Source: an uncultured Planococcus sp.
GTDB lineage: Bacteria > Bacillota > Bacilli > Bacillales_A > Planococcaceae
Direction of reading: 5' to 3'
Length of the DNA stretch: 50,846 bases
Assembly (NCBI GenBank): GCA_947502505.1
Contig: CANNAE010000012.1
Span: forward strand, 1-50,846
The notes below the pieces were generated by a model. It searched no databases. It was not told where the DNA came from and saw only the letters and a list, made by a program, of their open reading frames with translations. A program made the translations under genes and the position numbers. Below, piece after piece: positions 31,803-39,304 of this stretch (its first letter is position 1; every line of letters starts with the position of its first letter).

Positions 31803-32539
31803 GTGTAGGTGAGAAGCTGGGAGTGGCCACATACGGCATGCGTTACAGGGGCACGCTTGCCGGGGGGCGGGCGTCGAACTCTTGCGGCAAGCCGCATCGG
31901 TTTCGCCAGTCCCGCGTGATCCCCTAGGCGTCGGCCCCTTCCATTCCATCTCCAAGTTTAGAAGGGGATTTAATTGAGTCATCCGCTCAAATCGGTAAGT
32001 GAAATAATTACAGATTTATTTTAAACGGTTCGTTCACTAGATTGTGTTCAGCACATGCATTACCAATTAAGCGACATACTCAAAAGCGGACGAGCCACCC
32101 AGAACCGAACCATCTGACTCATTCGATTCAACGAAATATCCAAGCCCCTCGCGCTTAAGGGTGAAGCGAAGCCATGAGACAGGCGTTCTTCCTGGCTCAT
32201 GGCGGGAGCTCAACCCCCAGCGAGGCGGTGACGACAAAGGGATGCGAAAAAAAATGAACGCCCCCGTCGCACACAAACTGCATGGCCCGACTCACTTCTC
32301 CCACTAAGCGACATACCCAAAAGCGGACGAGCCATACAGAACTGAATCCATCTGACTCATTCAATTCAACGAAATATCCAAGCCGCCACGCGCACAAGGG
32401 TGAGCCGAAGCAATGAGACAGCGGGTTTCTGGCTCATTGTGAAAGGCCAACCCCAAGCGAGGAGGCAACTACCAAGATGATAAAAAAACAAAGCTTTTTC
32501 TTCCATACATCAAAGCTGCACACAACCAAAAATCCGAAA
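31803..32539. other. Gene-free accessory region
   Basis: No supported gene lies in these 737 bp. The left part (about 31810-31960) is clearly GC-richer than the flanks and can fold back: AGGGG-CACGC-TTGCC at 31847-31861 pairs with GGCAA at 31886-31890, GCGTG at 31914-31918 and CCCCT at 31921-31925. The right part holds the diverged repeat pair listed separately. Short minus-strand frames exist but follow the repeats and lack ribosome sites. No transposase or terminal inverted repeats were seen. Confidence 0.7.
32069..32480. repeat. Two diverged direct repeats, offset 237 bp, each with a hairpin
   Basis: Copy 1 begins at 32069 and copy 2 at 32306, both opening AAGCGACATAC. They are alignable for roughly 170 bp, with differences spread along the length. 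Both contain ATCTGACTCATTC and AACGAAATATCCAAGC. Each has a hairpin near its end: 32171-32203 (GCCATGAG/CTCATGGC) and 32410-32440 (CAATGAG/CTCATTG), with the same inner A-G mismatch and CAG/CTG pairing. One C-G pair in copy 1 is an A-T pair in copy 2. Confidence 0.85.
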
Positions 32540-32573
32540 ACAAAAAAAGAGCCTCGCCAGTTGCAGGCGAGGC
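32540..32573 (-). terminator. Terminator after argF
   Basis: On the minus strand GCCTCGCC pairs exactly with GGCGAGGC around a seven-base loop, followed by TC and a T run. It ends the carA-carB-argF operon. Confidence 0.93.
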
Positions 32574-32594
32574 GCTTCATTCGTTTCCATAAAT

Positions 32595-33545
32595 TCAATC
32601 CCCCATCAAGGTCACAAGCACCGCTTTTTGGGCATGCAGGCGATTTTCAGCTTCCTGGAAAATGACCGAATGCGGCCCTTCCAAAATAGCGGTCGTCACT
32701 TCTTCCTCGCGGTGTGCAGGCAAACAGTGCATAAAGATGTAATCCGCTTTCGCATGCTGAACCAGGTCTGCATTCACTTGGAACCCTGCAAAATCATTCA
32801 GGCGCTTAATAGCTTCCGCTTCTTGCCCCATGCTCGCCCAGACATCTGTATAGATGGCGTCGCTATTGTTCACGGCTGCGACGGGATCATTGGTCACCGT
32901 CACCACAGAACCGGTATCTTGTGCGATGGCTTGCGCGAGTTCGACCATTTCCGCTTGCGGCTCGTAGCCTTCCGGGGCGGCGATTGCGATATCGAGTCCG
33001 ACTTTTGCAGCGCCGATCATCAAAGAATTGGCCATATTATTGCCATCTCCGATATACGCCAGCTTGCGGCCTTTGAGCTCGCCGAAATGCTCCAAGAGCG
33101 TCATTAAATCAGCCAGCACTTGGCACGGGTGGTAATCATCAGTCAAGCCATTGATGACGGGAATCGAGCTGAACTCAGCGAGCTCTTCAACGGCGGATTG
33201 ATGGAAGGTGCGGATCATCAGCCCATCCAAATACCCGGATAATACACGGGCCGTATCGGCAATCGTTTCACCGCGGCCGAGCTGGGTATCCTGTGAACTC
33301 AAGAACATCGCGTGGCCGCCAAGCTGCAGCATGCCGGCTTCGAACGACACACGCGTGCGGGTCGACGATTTCTCAAAGATCATGCCGAGCACTTTTCCTT
33401 TCAAGAGCGGCAAGTATTTATTTTCGGGTTTTTTCAACTCTATCGCCAAATTCAGCAAATCGAGGATCTCCTCGGTGCGATAGTCTTTCAATGATAGAAA
33501 ATCTTCCTGGGCAATAGTGGGGGCAAGCGGCATGATCATCGTCAT
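32595..33545 (-). CDS. argF: Ornithine carbamoyltransferase
   Basis: ArgF makes citrulline from ornithine and carbamoyl phosphate. The 316-residue protein has the carbamoyl-phosphate loop STRTR at 61-65, the HQ-type segment after RTFHQSAVEEL, and HCLPA at 273-277 of the ornithine site. Its start overlaps the carB stop by 4 bp, with AGGAG about ten bases upstream. Two more in-frame ATG codons lie within the first six codons. It uses the carbamoyl phosphate made by the adjacent CarAB, so the operon is arginine-directed. An anabolic role is more likely than a catabolic one because no arcA or arcC is present. Confidence 0.95.
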   Translation of the reverse strand: MTMIMPLAPTIAQEDFLSLKDYRTEEILDLLNLAIELKKPENKYLPLLKGKVLGMIFEKSSTRTRVSFEAGMLQLGGHAMFLSSQDTQLGRGETIADTARVLSGYLDGLMIRTFHQSAVEELAEFSSIPVINGLTDDYHPCQVLADLMTLLEHFGELKGRKLAYIGDGNNMANSLMIGAAKVGLDIAIAAPEGYEPQAEMVELAQAIAQDTGSVVTVTNDPVAAVNNSDAIYTDVWASMGQEAEAIKRLNDFAGFQVNADLVQHAKADYIFMHCLPAHREEEVTTAILEGPHSVIFQEAENRLHAQKAVLVTLMGD

Positions 33546-36500
33546 TGGGCAAGCACTCCTTTCAAACGTTCAGATTGGATTTTTTGGCTTGCGGCGTAAG
33601 CGGCCGCAGTCTCCGGGCGTGACCAGGCATGCAGGCGGTGGATAGCCGCTTGCGCCATGCGGCCGGCGTCAGGCGTTTCGGAAAAATCGATATAGGCGGC
33701 GGCATCTGCGGATAACAGCCAGTCGTCAAACGAAAGCTGGTCTTCCGTGACGATCGATAGGCCTTGAGCACGGAAGCCGCCAAGTTGCGCATGGGTATCG
33801 CTGCCGTTAGCGGCGAACAGCGTCGCTGACGGTTTAAGTTTCGCCAGTTGGACAGAAGCGCCGGTCAAGGCTTTCTCGAGCGCTTCTTCAAAAGTCTTGG
33901 CTGTGCCGATCACTTCGCCGGTCGACATCATTTCAGGCGATAGTACCGGGGACAGGCCAGGCAATTTAATATGGGAGAACACCGGGGCTTTGACGGTAAA
34001 GTCCGGCTGTCCGTTATACATCTGTTCAATGCCGAGTTCCTCGTAAGGCACACCGAGCAATAGGGCGGTAGCGTGCTGGACGAGCGGCACATTCGTCACT
34101 TTCGAACTGATCGGCGCCGTGCGCGACGCCCGCGGATTGATTTCCATGACGAATAATTGATCTTCTTCGTAGACAAACTGGATATTGAACAGCCCGGTGT
34201 AGTCAAGCTGTCTCGCAATATGCTTCGCGGTATCCACCAGTTTTTGCTGCTGGGCATCTGACAGCGTGACGGGCGGCGTGCTCGCGATGCTGTCGCCGGA
34301 ATGGACGCCGGTTCCTTCAATGTGCTCAAAGATCGCCGACACCCAGACATTGTCGCCATCCGTTAAAATATCGGCTTCGGCTTCTTTGCCGGTGACGAAA
34401 TGGTCGACTAATACCGGAAACGCTTGTTCAGAACCGAGCCAGGCATCAAGCTCCGCCTGGTCATGAAGCACGATCATGCCGCGTCCACCGATGACATAAG
34501 AAGGGCGAAGTAAGACCGGGAAGCCAAGCTTTTCCGCTGCCGGAAGCACCTCTTCTGGCGCATTTGCCGTCGTCCCGGGGATGGTCGGCAAGCCGATGGA
34601 CTCGAGAAACGCATAGAAGCGGTCGCGGTCTTCCATTTGGTCCAGCAAATCGACCGCTGACCCGAGTACCGTGATGCCCGCTTGTTCTAAAGCATTCGCC
34701 AAATTAAGAGACGTCTGGCCGCCGAATTGGAGAATGACTTGGTGGATGCCTTCAAATTCCAGCACGTTCAAGACATCTTCCGCCGTGATCGGTTCGAAAT
34801 ACAGCGCATCCGCTACTTCGTAATCGGTGCTGACGGTTTCTGGGTTGTTATTGATCATGACAGCTTCATAGCCAAGCTTCTGTGCAGCCATGACGCTGTG
34901 CACACAGCAATAATCGAATTCGATTCCTTGGCCGATGCGGATCGGGCCGGATCCGACAACCGCGACTTTTTTCGCATCATTGGAGCGGTCGACATCCGCC
35001 TGGTTATCCCAAGTGGAATAGAAATAATTGGTCGTTGAGCGGAACTCCGCGGCACATGTATCGATCATCCGGTAAGCTGGCGCGATTTTATAGCTTCTGC
35101 GCTGGCCCCAAATTTCAGCTGCCGGCACATCCCATATATCGGCCATTTGCTGATCGCTAAAGCCCAGTTTTTTGGCCTGCAATAAGCGTTCAGCGGTTAC
35201 GGTGTTCCAGCTGATCGATTTAAGGTCTTGCCACTCTGTAACAATATTCGATAAAACGTATAAGAAATAAGGCGTGATGCCGGTGATGGCATGCAGCTCC
35301 TCTGTGGTTTTCCCGCGGATGAGCAATTCGAACAGCACAAACAAGCGGCGGTCGTCCGGCTTCATCGCGAGTTCTTGCAAATCGCCCGTCGGCAATGCAG
35401 CCAGGGCAGGGAGGCGGAAGCCATCTATCGGCAGTTCAAGCGATCGCAGTGCTTTTTGCATAGCCGCTTCCATGCGCCGTTCGATCGCCATTACTTCGCC
35501 AGTGGCTTTCATCTGCGTCCCAAGCGTACGGTCCGCTAAAGGAAATTGGTCGAATGGCCAGCGCGGGATTTTCAAGGCGACGTAATCGAGTGCCGGCTCG
35601 AAGCTTGCATAAGTGGTGCCGGTCACCGGATTTTTCAATTCATCGAGCGTATAGCCGATGGCGAGCTTGGCTGCTATTTTGGCAATTGGGTAGCCGGTCG
35701 CTTTGGAAGCGAGCGCGGATGAACGGCTGACACGCGGATTGACTTCGATCAAAAAATATTCGGAGGTTTCCGGATGGAGGGCGAACTGCACATTACAGGC
35801 GCCGATGATGCCGAGCGCTTCGATAATGTGGATGCAAGACGTGCGCAGCATGTGAAAATCCGGGTCGTTCAAAGTTTGGCTCGGGGCGACGACGATCGAA
35901 TCGCCGGTATGTACGCCGACAGGATCCAAGTTCTCCATATTGCAAACCGTGATGCATGTGCCTGCTGCATCGCGCATCACTTCGTATTCGATCTCCTTAT
36001 AGCCGGCGATGCTCGTCTCGACGAGGCATTGCTTGATGGGGCTTGCTGACAAGCCTTGCGTGACTAGCTTGAGATAAGCGGCTTCGTCGCTTGCGATGCC
36101 GCCGCCAAATCCACCGAGCGTATAGGCGGGGCGAACGATGACGGGATAGCCCGTGCGCTCTGCAAAAGCAAGCGCGCCGTCGAGCGAATAGATGATATCG
36201 GAATCAGGCACCGGTTCACCGAGCTGCTTCATCAAGGAGCGGAACTGGTCACGGTCTTCGGCTTTTTTGATGGCGGCCATATCGGTGCCGAGCAATTCGA
36301 CACCGTATTGTTCAAGGATGCCGGCATCAGCCAGTGCCATCGCCAAATTCAAGCCAGTCTGGCCGCCGACAGTCGCGAGCAAACCATCCGGACGTTCTGT
36401 CTCGATGATTGTTGTGGCAGCTTCGAGTGTCATCGGTTCGAAATACACTTTGTCCGAGACGCTTTCATCGGTCATGATTGTCGCCGGGTTGTTATTGAGC

Positions 36501-36637
36501 AGCACCACTTCGATGCCTTCTTCTTTTAATGCCAAACATGCTTGGGTGCCGGAATAATCGAACTCGGCGGCCTGCCCGATGACGATGGCGCCGGATCCGA
36601 TAACGAGCACTTTTTCAATGGATTCTGCTTTAGGCAT
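33542..36637 (-). CDS. carB: Carbamoyl-phosphate synthase large subunit (arginine-specific)
   Basis: CarB makes carbamoyl phosphate from bicarbonate, two ATP and ammonia supplied by CarA. The 1031-residue protein contains two ATP-grasp halves (about 1-400 and 545-930), each starting with an I-G-SG-I-GQ nucleotide motif (VLVIGSGAIVIGQAAEFDYS and VAVVGSGPIRIGQGIEFDY), an oligomerisation domain and a short C-terminal MGS-like domain. The length is close to that recalled for the B. subtilis arginine-specific CarB rather than the longer PyrAB. It overlaps carA by 8 bp and argF by 4 bp. Confidence 0.96.
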   Translation of the reverse strand: MPKAESIEKVLVIGSGAIVIGQAAEFDYSGTQACLALKEEGIEVVLLNNNPATIMTDESVSDKVYFEPMTLEAATTIIETERPDGLLATVGGQTGLNLAMALADAGILEQYGVELLGTDMAAIKKAEDRDQFRSLMKQLGEPVPDSDIIYSLDGALAFAERTGYPVIVRPAYTLGGFGGGIASDEAAYLKLVTQGLSASPIKQCLVETSIAGYKEIEYEVMRDAAGTCITVCNMENLDPVGVHTGDSIVVAPSQTLNDPDFHMLRTSCIHIIEALGIIGACNVQFALHPETSEYFLIEVNPRVSRSSALASKATGYPIAKIAAKLAIGYTLDELKNPVTGTTYASFEPALDYVALKIPRWPFDQFPLADRTLGTQMKATGEVMAIERRMEAAMQKALRSLELPIDGFRLPALAALPTGDLQELAMKPDDRRLFVLFELLIRGKTTEELHAITGITPYFLYVLSNIVTEWQDLKSISWNTVTAERLLQAKKLGFSDQQMADIWDVPAAEIWGQRRSYKIAPAYRMIDTCAAEFRSTTNYFYSTWDNQADVDRSNDAKKVAVVGSGPIRIGQGIEFDYCCVHSVMAAQKLGYEAVMINNNPETVSTDYEVADALYFEPITAEDVLNVLEFEGIHQVILQFGGQTSLNLANALEQAGITVLGSAVDLLDQMEDRDRFYAFLESIGLPTIPGTTANAPEEVLPAAEKLGFPVLLRPSYVIGGRGMIVLHDQAELDAWLGSEQAFPVLVDHFVTGKEAEADILTDGDNVWVSAIFEHIEGTGVHSGDSIASTPPVTLSDAQQQKLVDTAKHIARQLDYTGLFNIQFVYEEDQLFVMEINPRASRTAPISSKVTNVPLVQHATALLLGVPYEELGIEQMYNGQPDFTVKAPVFSHIKLPGLSPVLSPEMMSTGEVIGTAKTFEEALEKALTGASVQLAKLKPSATLFAANGSDTHAQLGGFRAQGLSIVTEDQLSFDDWLLSADAAAYIDFSETPDAGRMAQAAIHRLHAWSRPETAAAYAASQKIQSERLKGVLAQ

Positions 36638-37697
36638 GTATTTTCACCTTCTTCATATCATTTGCGGTTTTCAGGAACTGGTGGAACAAAGCGAGATGAT
36701 CTGCTGGGCCGGGGGCTGCTTCCGGATGGAATTGAACCGTCGTAATCGGCAAGTGCGGGTGGATCAAGCCTTCGATGCTGCCATCGTTGACGTTTTCATA
36801 TAGCACTTCAAACGGCGTATCCGCCAGGCTGTCCGCTTCGACGACATAACTATGGTTTTGGGAGCTCATGCTGACGCGTCCGGTCTTGTGGTTTTTCACA
36901 GGATGGTTAGCACCGCGATGCCCGTATGCAAGCTTTGTGGTGGTTGCGCCGAAAGCGGCAGCCAGCACTTGATGGCCCAGGCAAATGCCGAAGGACGGAT
37001 AGCGCTCTGCCCAAGCGCGGTAAACCGGCAGCCTGCTGTTCAGCGCTTGCGGGTCTCCCGGGCCGTTCGAGAACAGGAGCCCATCGACTCCAAGCGCTTC
37101 AGGAAGTTCGGCCGCTGCATGATAAGGGATGATGCTGACGCGGCAGCCGAGTGCGAGCAATTCATTTAAAATGGACGCCTTGTAATGGAAGTCGATGAGT
37201 CCGATATGCACAGGGCCTTCGCCGAACTGTTTTGCCGGGACTGCATATTGCTCTGGGAAAAAGTCGGTCTTGAGCAATTGCCAAGGCTCTTCCGGCGTAT
37301 TGCCAGGGAGCAGCTGTGCCGGCATCGTGCCCGTTTCCCGGACGTGCTGGATGACCGAGCGGGTATCGATGCCGCTGACTAACGGAACGCCTTGCGCTTC
37401 GGCGAATTGGGCTAGCGAGATGGCTTGTTTCGGCAAGGGGCCCTCATACAGCTCTGCCACAATGATGCCGGCCGCTTGGATTTTTTCCGATTGTGCATAA
37501 AGGGACTCGATGCCGTATTGCCCGATCAATGGATAGGAAAAAACGATGACTTGCCCTTTATAAGATGGATCGGTGATGACTTCCTCATAGCCGGTCATGC
37601 CGGTGAAAAAGACCAATTCTCCTTGCACTGCTGATGGTGTGCCGTGCCATGTTCCTGTAAATGATGCGCCATTTGCCAAAACCAAGTTTCCTGTCAT
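36630..37697 (-). CDS. carA: Carbamoyl-phosphate synthase small subunit (arginine-specific)
   Basis: CarA is the glutaminase subunit that feeds ammonia to CarB. The 355-residue protein has the CarA-specific N-terminal domain (FTGMTGYEEVITDPSY) and a class I glutamine amidotransferase domain with the nucleophile in SFGICLGHQ and the HPEAAPGP His-Glu pair. ATG 37697 follows AAAGGAGTGTGG; the frame opens three codons earlier at GTG. It is the first gene of the carA-carB-argF operon. Three ARG-box-like sites surround its promoter, consistent with repression by ArgR/AhrC. I see no PyrR attenuator-like leader. Confidence 0.96.
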   Translation of the reverse strand: MTGNLVLANGASFTGTWHGTPSAVQGELVFFTGMTGYEEVITDPSYKGQVIVFSYPLIGQYGIESLYAQSEKIQAAGIIVAELYEGPLPKQAISLAQFAEAQGVPLVSGIDTRSVIQHVRETGTMPAQLLPGNTPEEPWQLLKTDFFPEQYAVPAKQFGEGPVHIGLIDFHYKASILNELLALGCRVSIIPYHAAAELPEALGVDGLLFSNGPGDPQALNSRLPVYRAWAERYPSFGICLGHQVLAAAFGATTTKLAYGHRGANHPVKNHKTGRVSMSSQNHSYVVEADSLADTPFEVLYENVNDGSIEGLIHPHLPITTVQFHPEAAPGPADHLALFHQFLKTANDMKKVKIHA

Positions 37698-37713
37698 GCT
37701 CCACACTCCTTTT

Positions 37714-37730
37714 ATGAATATATATGCAAT
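37714..37730 (-). promoter_or_regulatory. ARG box-like operator in the carA leader
   Basis: ATGAATATATATGCAAT matches the B. subtilis ARG box ATGAATAAAAATKCAAK at 15 of 17 positions, as I recall that consensus. It lies between the carA promoter and its ribosome site. Confidence 0.65.
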
Positions 37731-37764
37731 ATAAGTAATTTTTATAACTAATGATGTGTCCTGT

Positions 37765-37793
37765 ATTATAGTGTTGCATAAAAATTAAGTCAA
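37765..37793 (-). promoter_or_regulatory. SigA promoter for carA-carB-argF
   Basis: On the minus strand TTGACT (37788-37793) and a perfect TATAAT (37765-37770) are spaced by 17 bp. The spacer itself contains an ARG-box-like sequence. Confidence 0.85.
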
Positions 37794-37808
37794 CAGTATT
37801 TTTATTAA
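37775..37808 (-). promoter_or_regulatory. Two ARG box-like sites overlapping and upstream of the carA promoter
   Basis: TGCATAAAAATTAA (37775-37788) differs from TGAATAAAAATTCA at two of 14 positions and occupies the promoter spacer. TTAATAAAAATACT on the minus strand (37795-37808) matches 11 of 14 and lies just upstream of the -35. Together with the leader site they suit a hexameric arginine repressor. Confidence 0.55.
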
Positions 37809-37899
37809 TTCGCGAAAGAATTGATCAAATCCCGTTAAAATGCAGGAAAAAAGGAGAAAGGGCTTACAGAAAATCTTTTTAAATGGAATGTTTTTCATG

Positions 37900-37905
37900 T
37901 ATAAT
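37900..37905 (+). promoter_or_regulatory. Putative -10 for divIC
   Basis: A perfect TATAAT lies 34 bp before the divIC start. The -35 position reads TTTTAA, which is weak. The promoter diverges from carA. Confidence 0.4.
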
Positions 37906-37939
37906 AATCACAAAATCAGTTGGGAAGGGGCGTCCATAA

Positions 37940-38356
37940 GTGAAGAGAGAGAAAATGCACGAAAATCAGGGAGTGACCCCGCTGCAAAATGACTACACGC
38001 GGGCTGCAGAAATCGAAGACGCACGAAAAAAACGGCATCAGGTGGTTTTGTACAGGCGGCTGGCGGTGTTTGGCTTGGTTGTGCTATTGACGAGCATTTG
38101 GCTTGGGTCGACCATTTATGCACAATCCCAGACCATTGCCGGCAAAGAACAGCTGCAAGAGGAAAAATTGGCTGAGCTTGAAGAAGTGCAAAAGCAGCAA
38201 GCCAAGCTTGAAGAACAGATCCGTTTGTTGAATGATGACGATTACGTTTCAAAGCTTGCGCGCAAGGATTATTTCCTGTCGGATGAAGGCGAGATCATTT
38301 TCACTTTGCCGAACGATGCCGGTAAACAGCAGGAAGATGGCGAAGAAAAAGAGTAG
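37940..38356 (+). CDS. divIC: Septum formation initiator DivIC
   Basis: DivIC is a bitopic division protein that works with FtsL and DivIB at the septum. The 138-residue protein has a cytosolic N-terminus (1-42), one membrane segment (about 43-62, LAVFGLVVLLTSIWLGSTIY), an extracytoplasmic coiled coil (about 68-100, Gln/Glu/Leu rich) and the conserved DDDYVSKLARKDYFLSDEGE block near the end. GTG 37940 follows GGGAAGGGG. It is separated from rqcP by the arginine operon, unlike in B. subtilis. Confidence 0.93.
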   Translation: MKREKMHENQGVTPLQNDYTRAAEIEDARKKRHQVVLYRRLAVFGLVVLLTSIWLGSTIYAQSQTIAGKEQLQEEKLAELEEVQKQQAKLEEQIRLLNDDDYVSKLARKDYFLSDEGEIIFTLPNDAGKQQEDGEEKE

Positions 38357-38360
38357 TCGG

Positions 38361-38388
38361 TTGACACTCTCCCTTTCATCGCTATAAT
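38361..38388 (+). promoter_or_regulatory. Strong SigA promoter for yabR
   Basis: TTGACA (38361-38366) and TATAAT (38383-38388) are both perfect, with a 16-bp spacer, starting four bases after the divIC stop. The leader to yabR is about 75 bp and starts with a small hairpin, GTGGGA/TCCCGC at 38394-38409. Confidence 0.88.
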
Positions 38389-38470
38389 TAAAGGTGGGAT
38401 TAGTCCCGCAAACTGTCAATTTGGCCCGAATCCGGAGTCATCTTAAATTTTAAGGAGGAGCATTTTTTTT

Positions 38471-38890
38471 ATGTCGATTGAAGTAGGCAGCAAGTTAGAA
38501 GGAAAAGTCACGGGTATTACAAACTTTGGAGCGTTCGTACAGCTTCCAACCGGTGCAACAGGCCTCGTGCATATTAGTGAAGTCGCCGACAACTATGTGA
38601 AAGATATTAACGATCACTTGAAAGTTGGCGAAATGGTAGAAGTGAAAGTGATGAATGTAGAAGCAGACGGGAAAATCGGTTTGTCGATCCGCAAAGCGAA
38701 GCCTCAACCAGAAGGCGGCACAAGCCGTCCAAGCCGTCCGCGTCCGAACAATCGTTCTTTTGACCGCGCCCCTAAGGAAACCTTCGAAACGAAGATGGCA
38801 AAATTCCTGAAAGACAGCGAAGACAACCTGTCGACGCTAAAGCGTGCCACAGAATCTAAACGTGGCGGTCGTGGTGCGAAAAGAGGCTAA
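38471..38890 (+). CDS. yabR: S1 RNA-binding domain protein YabR
   Basis: The 139-residue protein has one S1 domain (about 1-72: GSKLEGKVTGITNFGAFVQL, GLVHISEVAD, LKVGEMVEVKVMNV) followed by a basic, arginine/proline-rich disordered tail. It resembles B. subtilis YabR and general stress protein GSP13, which associate with ribosomes or RNA. The specific role is unknown. AAGGAGGAG precedes ATG 38471. The strong promoter and long AT-rich leader suggest high expression. In spore formers spoIIE follows nearby; it is absent here. Confidence 0.9.
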   Translation: MSIEVGSKLEGKVTGITNFGAFVQLPTGATGLVHISEVADNYVKDINDHLKVGEMVEVKVMNVEADGKIGLSIRKAKPQPEGGTSRPSRPRPNNRSFDRAPKETFETKMAKFLKDSEDNLSTLKRATESKRGGRGAKRG

Positions 38891-38951
38891 CTTGCTAGCT
38901 GTTTTAATAGCATAGAGAAAATGCTTCAACTTAGTTGAAATATGAATATGG

Positions 38952-38984
38952 AACGCTTCTCCTCTCGGGGAGGGCGTTTTTTTT
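38952..38984 (+). terminator. Terminator after yabR
   Basis: AACGC-CTCC pairs with GGAG-GCGTT with small internal mismatches, then eight T. Confidence 0.88.
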
Positions 38985-39063
38985 ATCGGGCGAAAGGCAT
39001 GAAACATCAAGAGGGGCCACCGCGATCTCTCTCGTTCCAAGCAAACCAATATTTTTTCAGCAT

Positions 39064-39098
39064 AAAAAAAAGCGCCCTCCATGGTGGAGGACGCTTTT
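39064..39098 (-). terminator. Terminator after tRNA-Met
   Basis: On the minus strand AAAAGCG-CCTCC pairs with GGAGG-CGCTTTT around CACCAT, followed by a long T run. It lies 11 bp after the tRNA 3' end. Confidence 0.9.
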
Positions 39099-39109
39099 GG
39101 TAACAATTA

Positions 39110-39183
39110 TGGCGGCAGAGGGGATCGAACCCCCGACCTTACGGGTATGAACCGTACGCTCTAGCCAGCTGAGCTACGCCGCC
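39110..39183 (-). tRNA. trnM: tRNA-Met (CAT), elongator type
   Basis: The 74-nt minus-strand sequence folds as a cloverleaf: acceptor GGCGGCG with TGCCGCC, D arm GCTC...GAGC, anticodon loop TTCATAC, and T loop GGTTCGATCCC. The discriminator base is A and the CCA end is not encoded. The fully paired first acceptor base pair argues for an elongator rather than an initiator tRNA. A tRNA-Met also lies near yabR in B. subtilis. It has its own promoter and terminator. Confidence 0.96.
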
Positions 39184-39204
39184 TTGTTCAAACGAACAGT
39201 TTAT

Positions 39205-39234
39205 ATCATACTATCCTTAATGCCTATGTGTCAA
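39205..39234 (-). promoter_or_regulatory. SigA promoter for tRNA-Met
   Basis: On the minus strand TTGACA (39229-39234) and TATGAT (39205-39210) have an 18-bp spacer, 21 bp before the tRNA. Confidence 0.85.
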
Positions 39235-39304
39235 TTAGCAATTTATGTTTTTACGATATTTATTTTATTTGAAATGGAAACCAGCAAGAACAGGAGGACA
39301 TGCC

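Noticed and set aside
31782..31982. Minus-strand 66-codon frame in the GC-rich element
   Set aside because: It coincides with the fold-back sequence and the rqcP terminator, has no ribosome site, and gives no recognisable protein.
32067..32397. Two minus-strand frames of 69 and 66 codons sharing a similar peptide stretch
   Set aside because: The similarity is explained by the repeat pair. The frames lie at different offsets of the repeat and lack ribosome sites, so I treat them as by-products of the repeats.
31803..32539. Insertion sequence or other mobile gene element
   Set aside because: No transposase, recombinase or terminal inverted repeats bounding the region were found.
36630..37850. 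Pyrimidine-type (PyrR-regulated) carAB
   Set aside because: The operon carries argF rather than pyr genes, the upstream DNA has ARG-box-like sites, and no attenuator hairpin or PyrR loop was seen.
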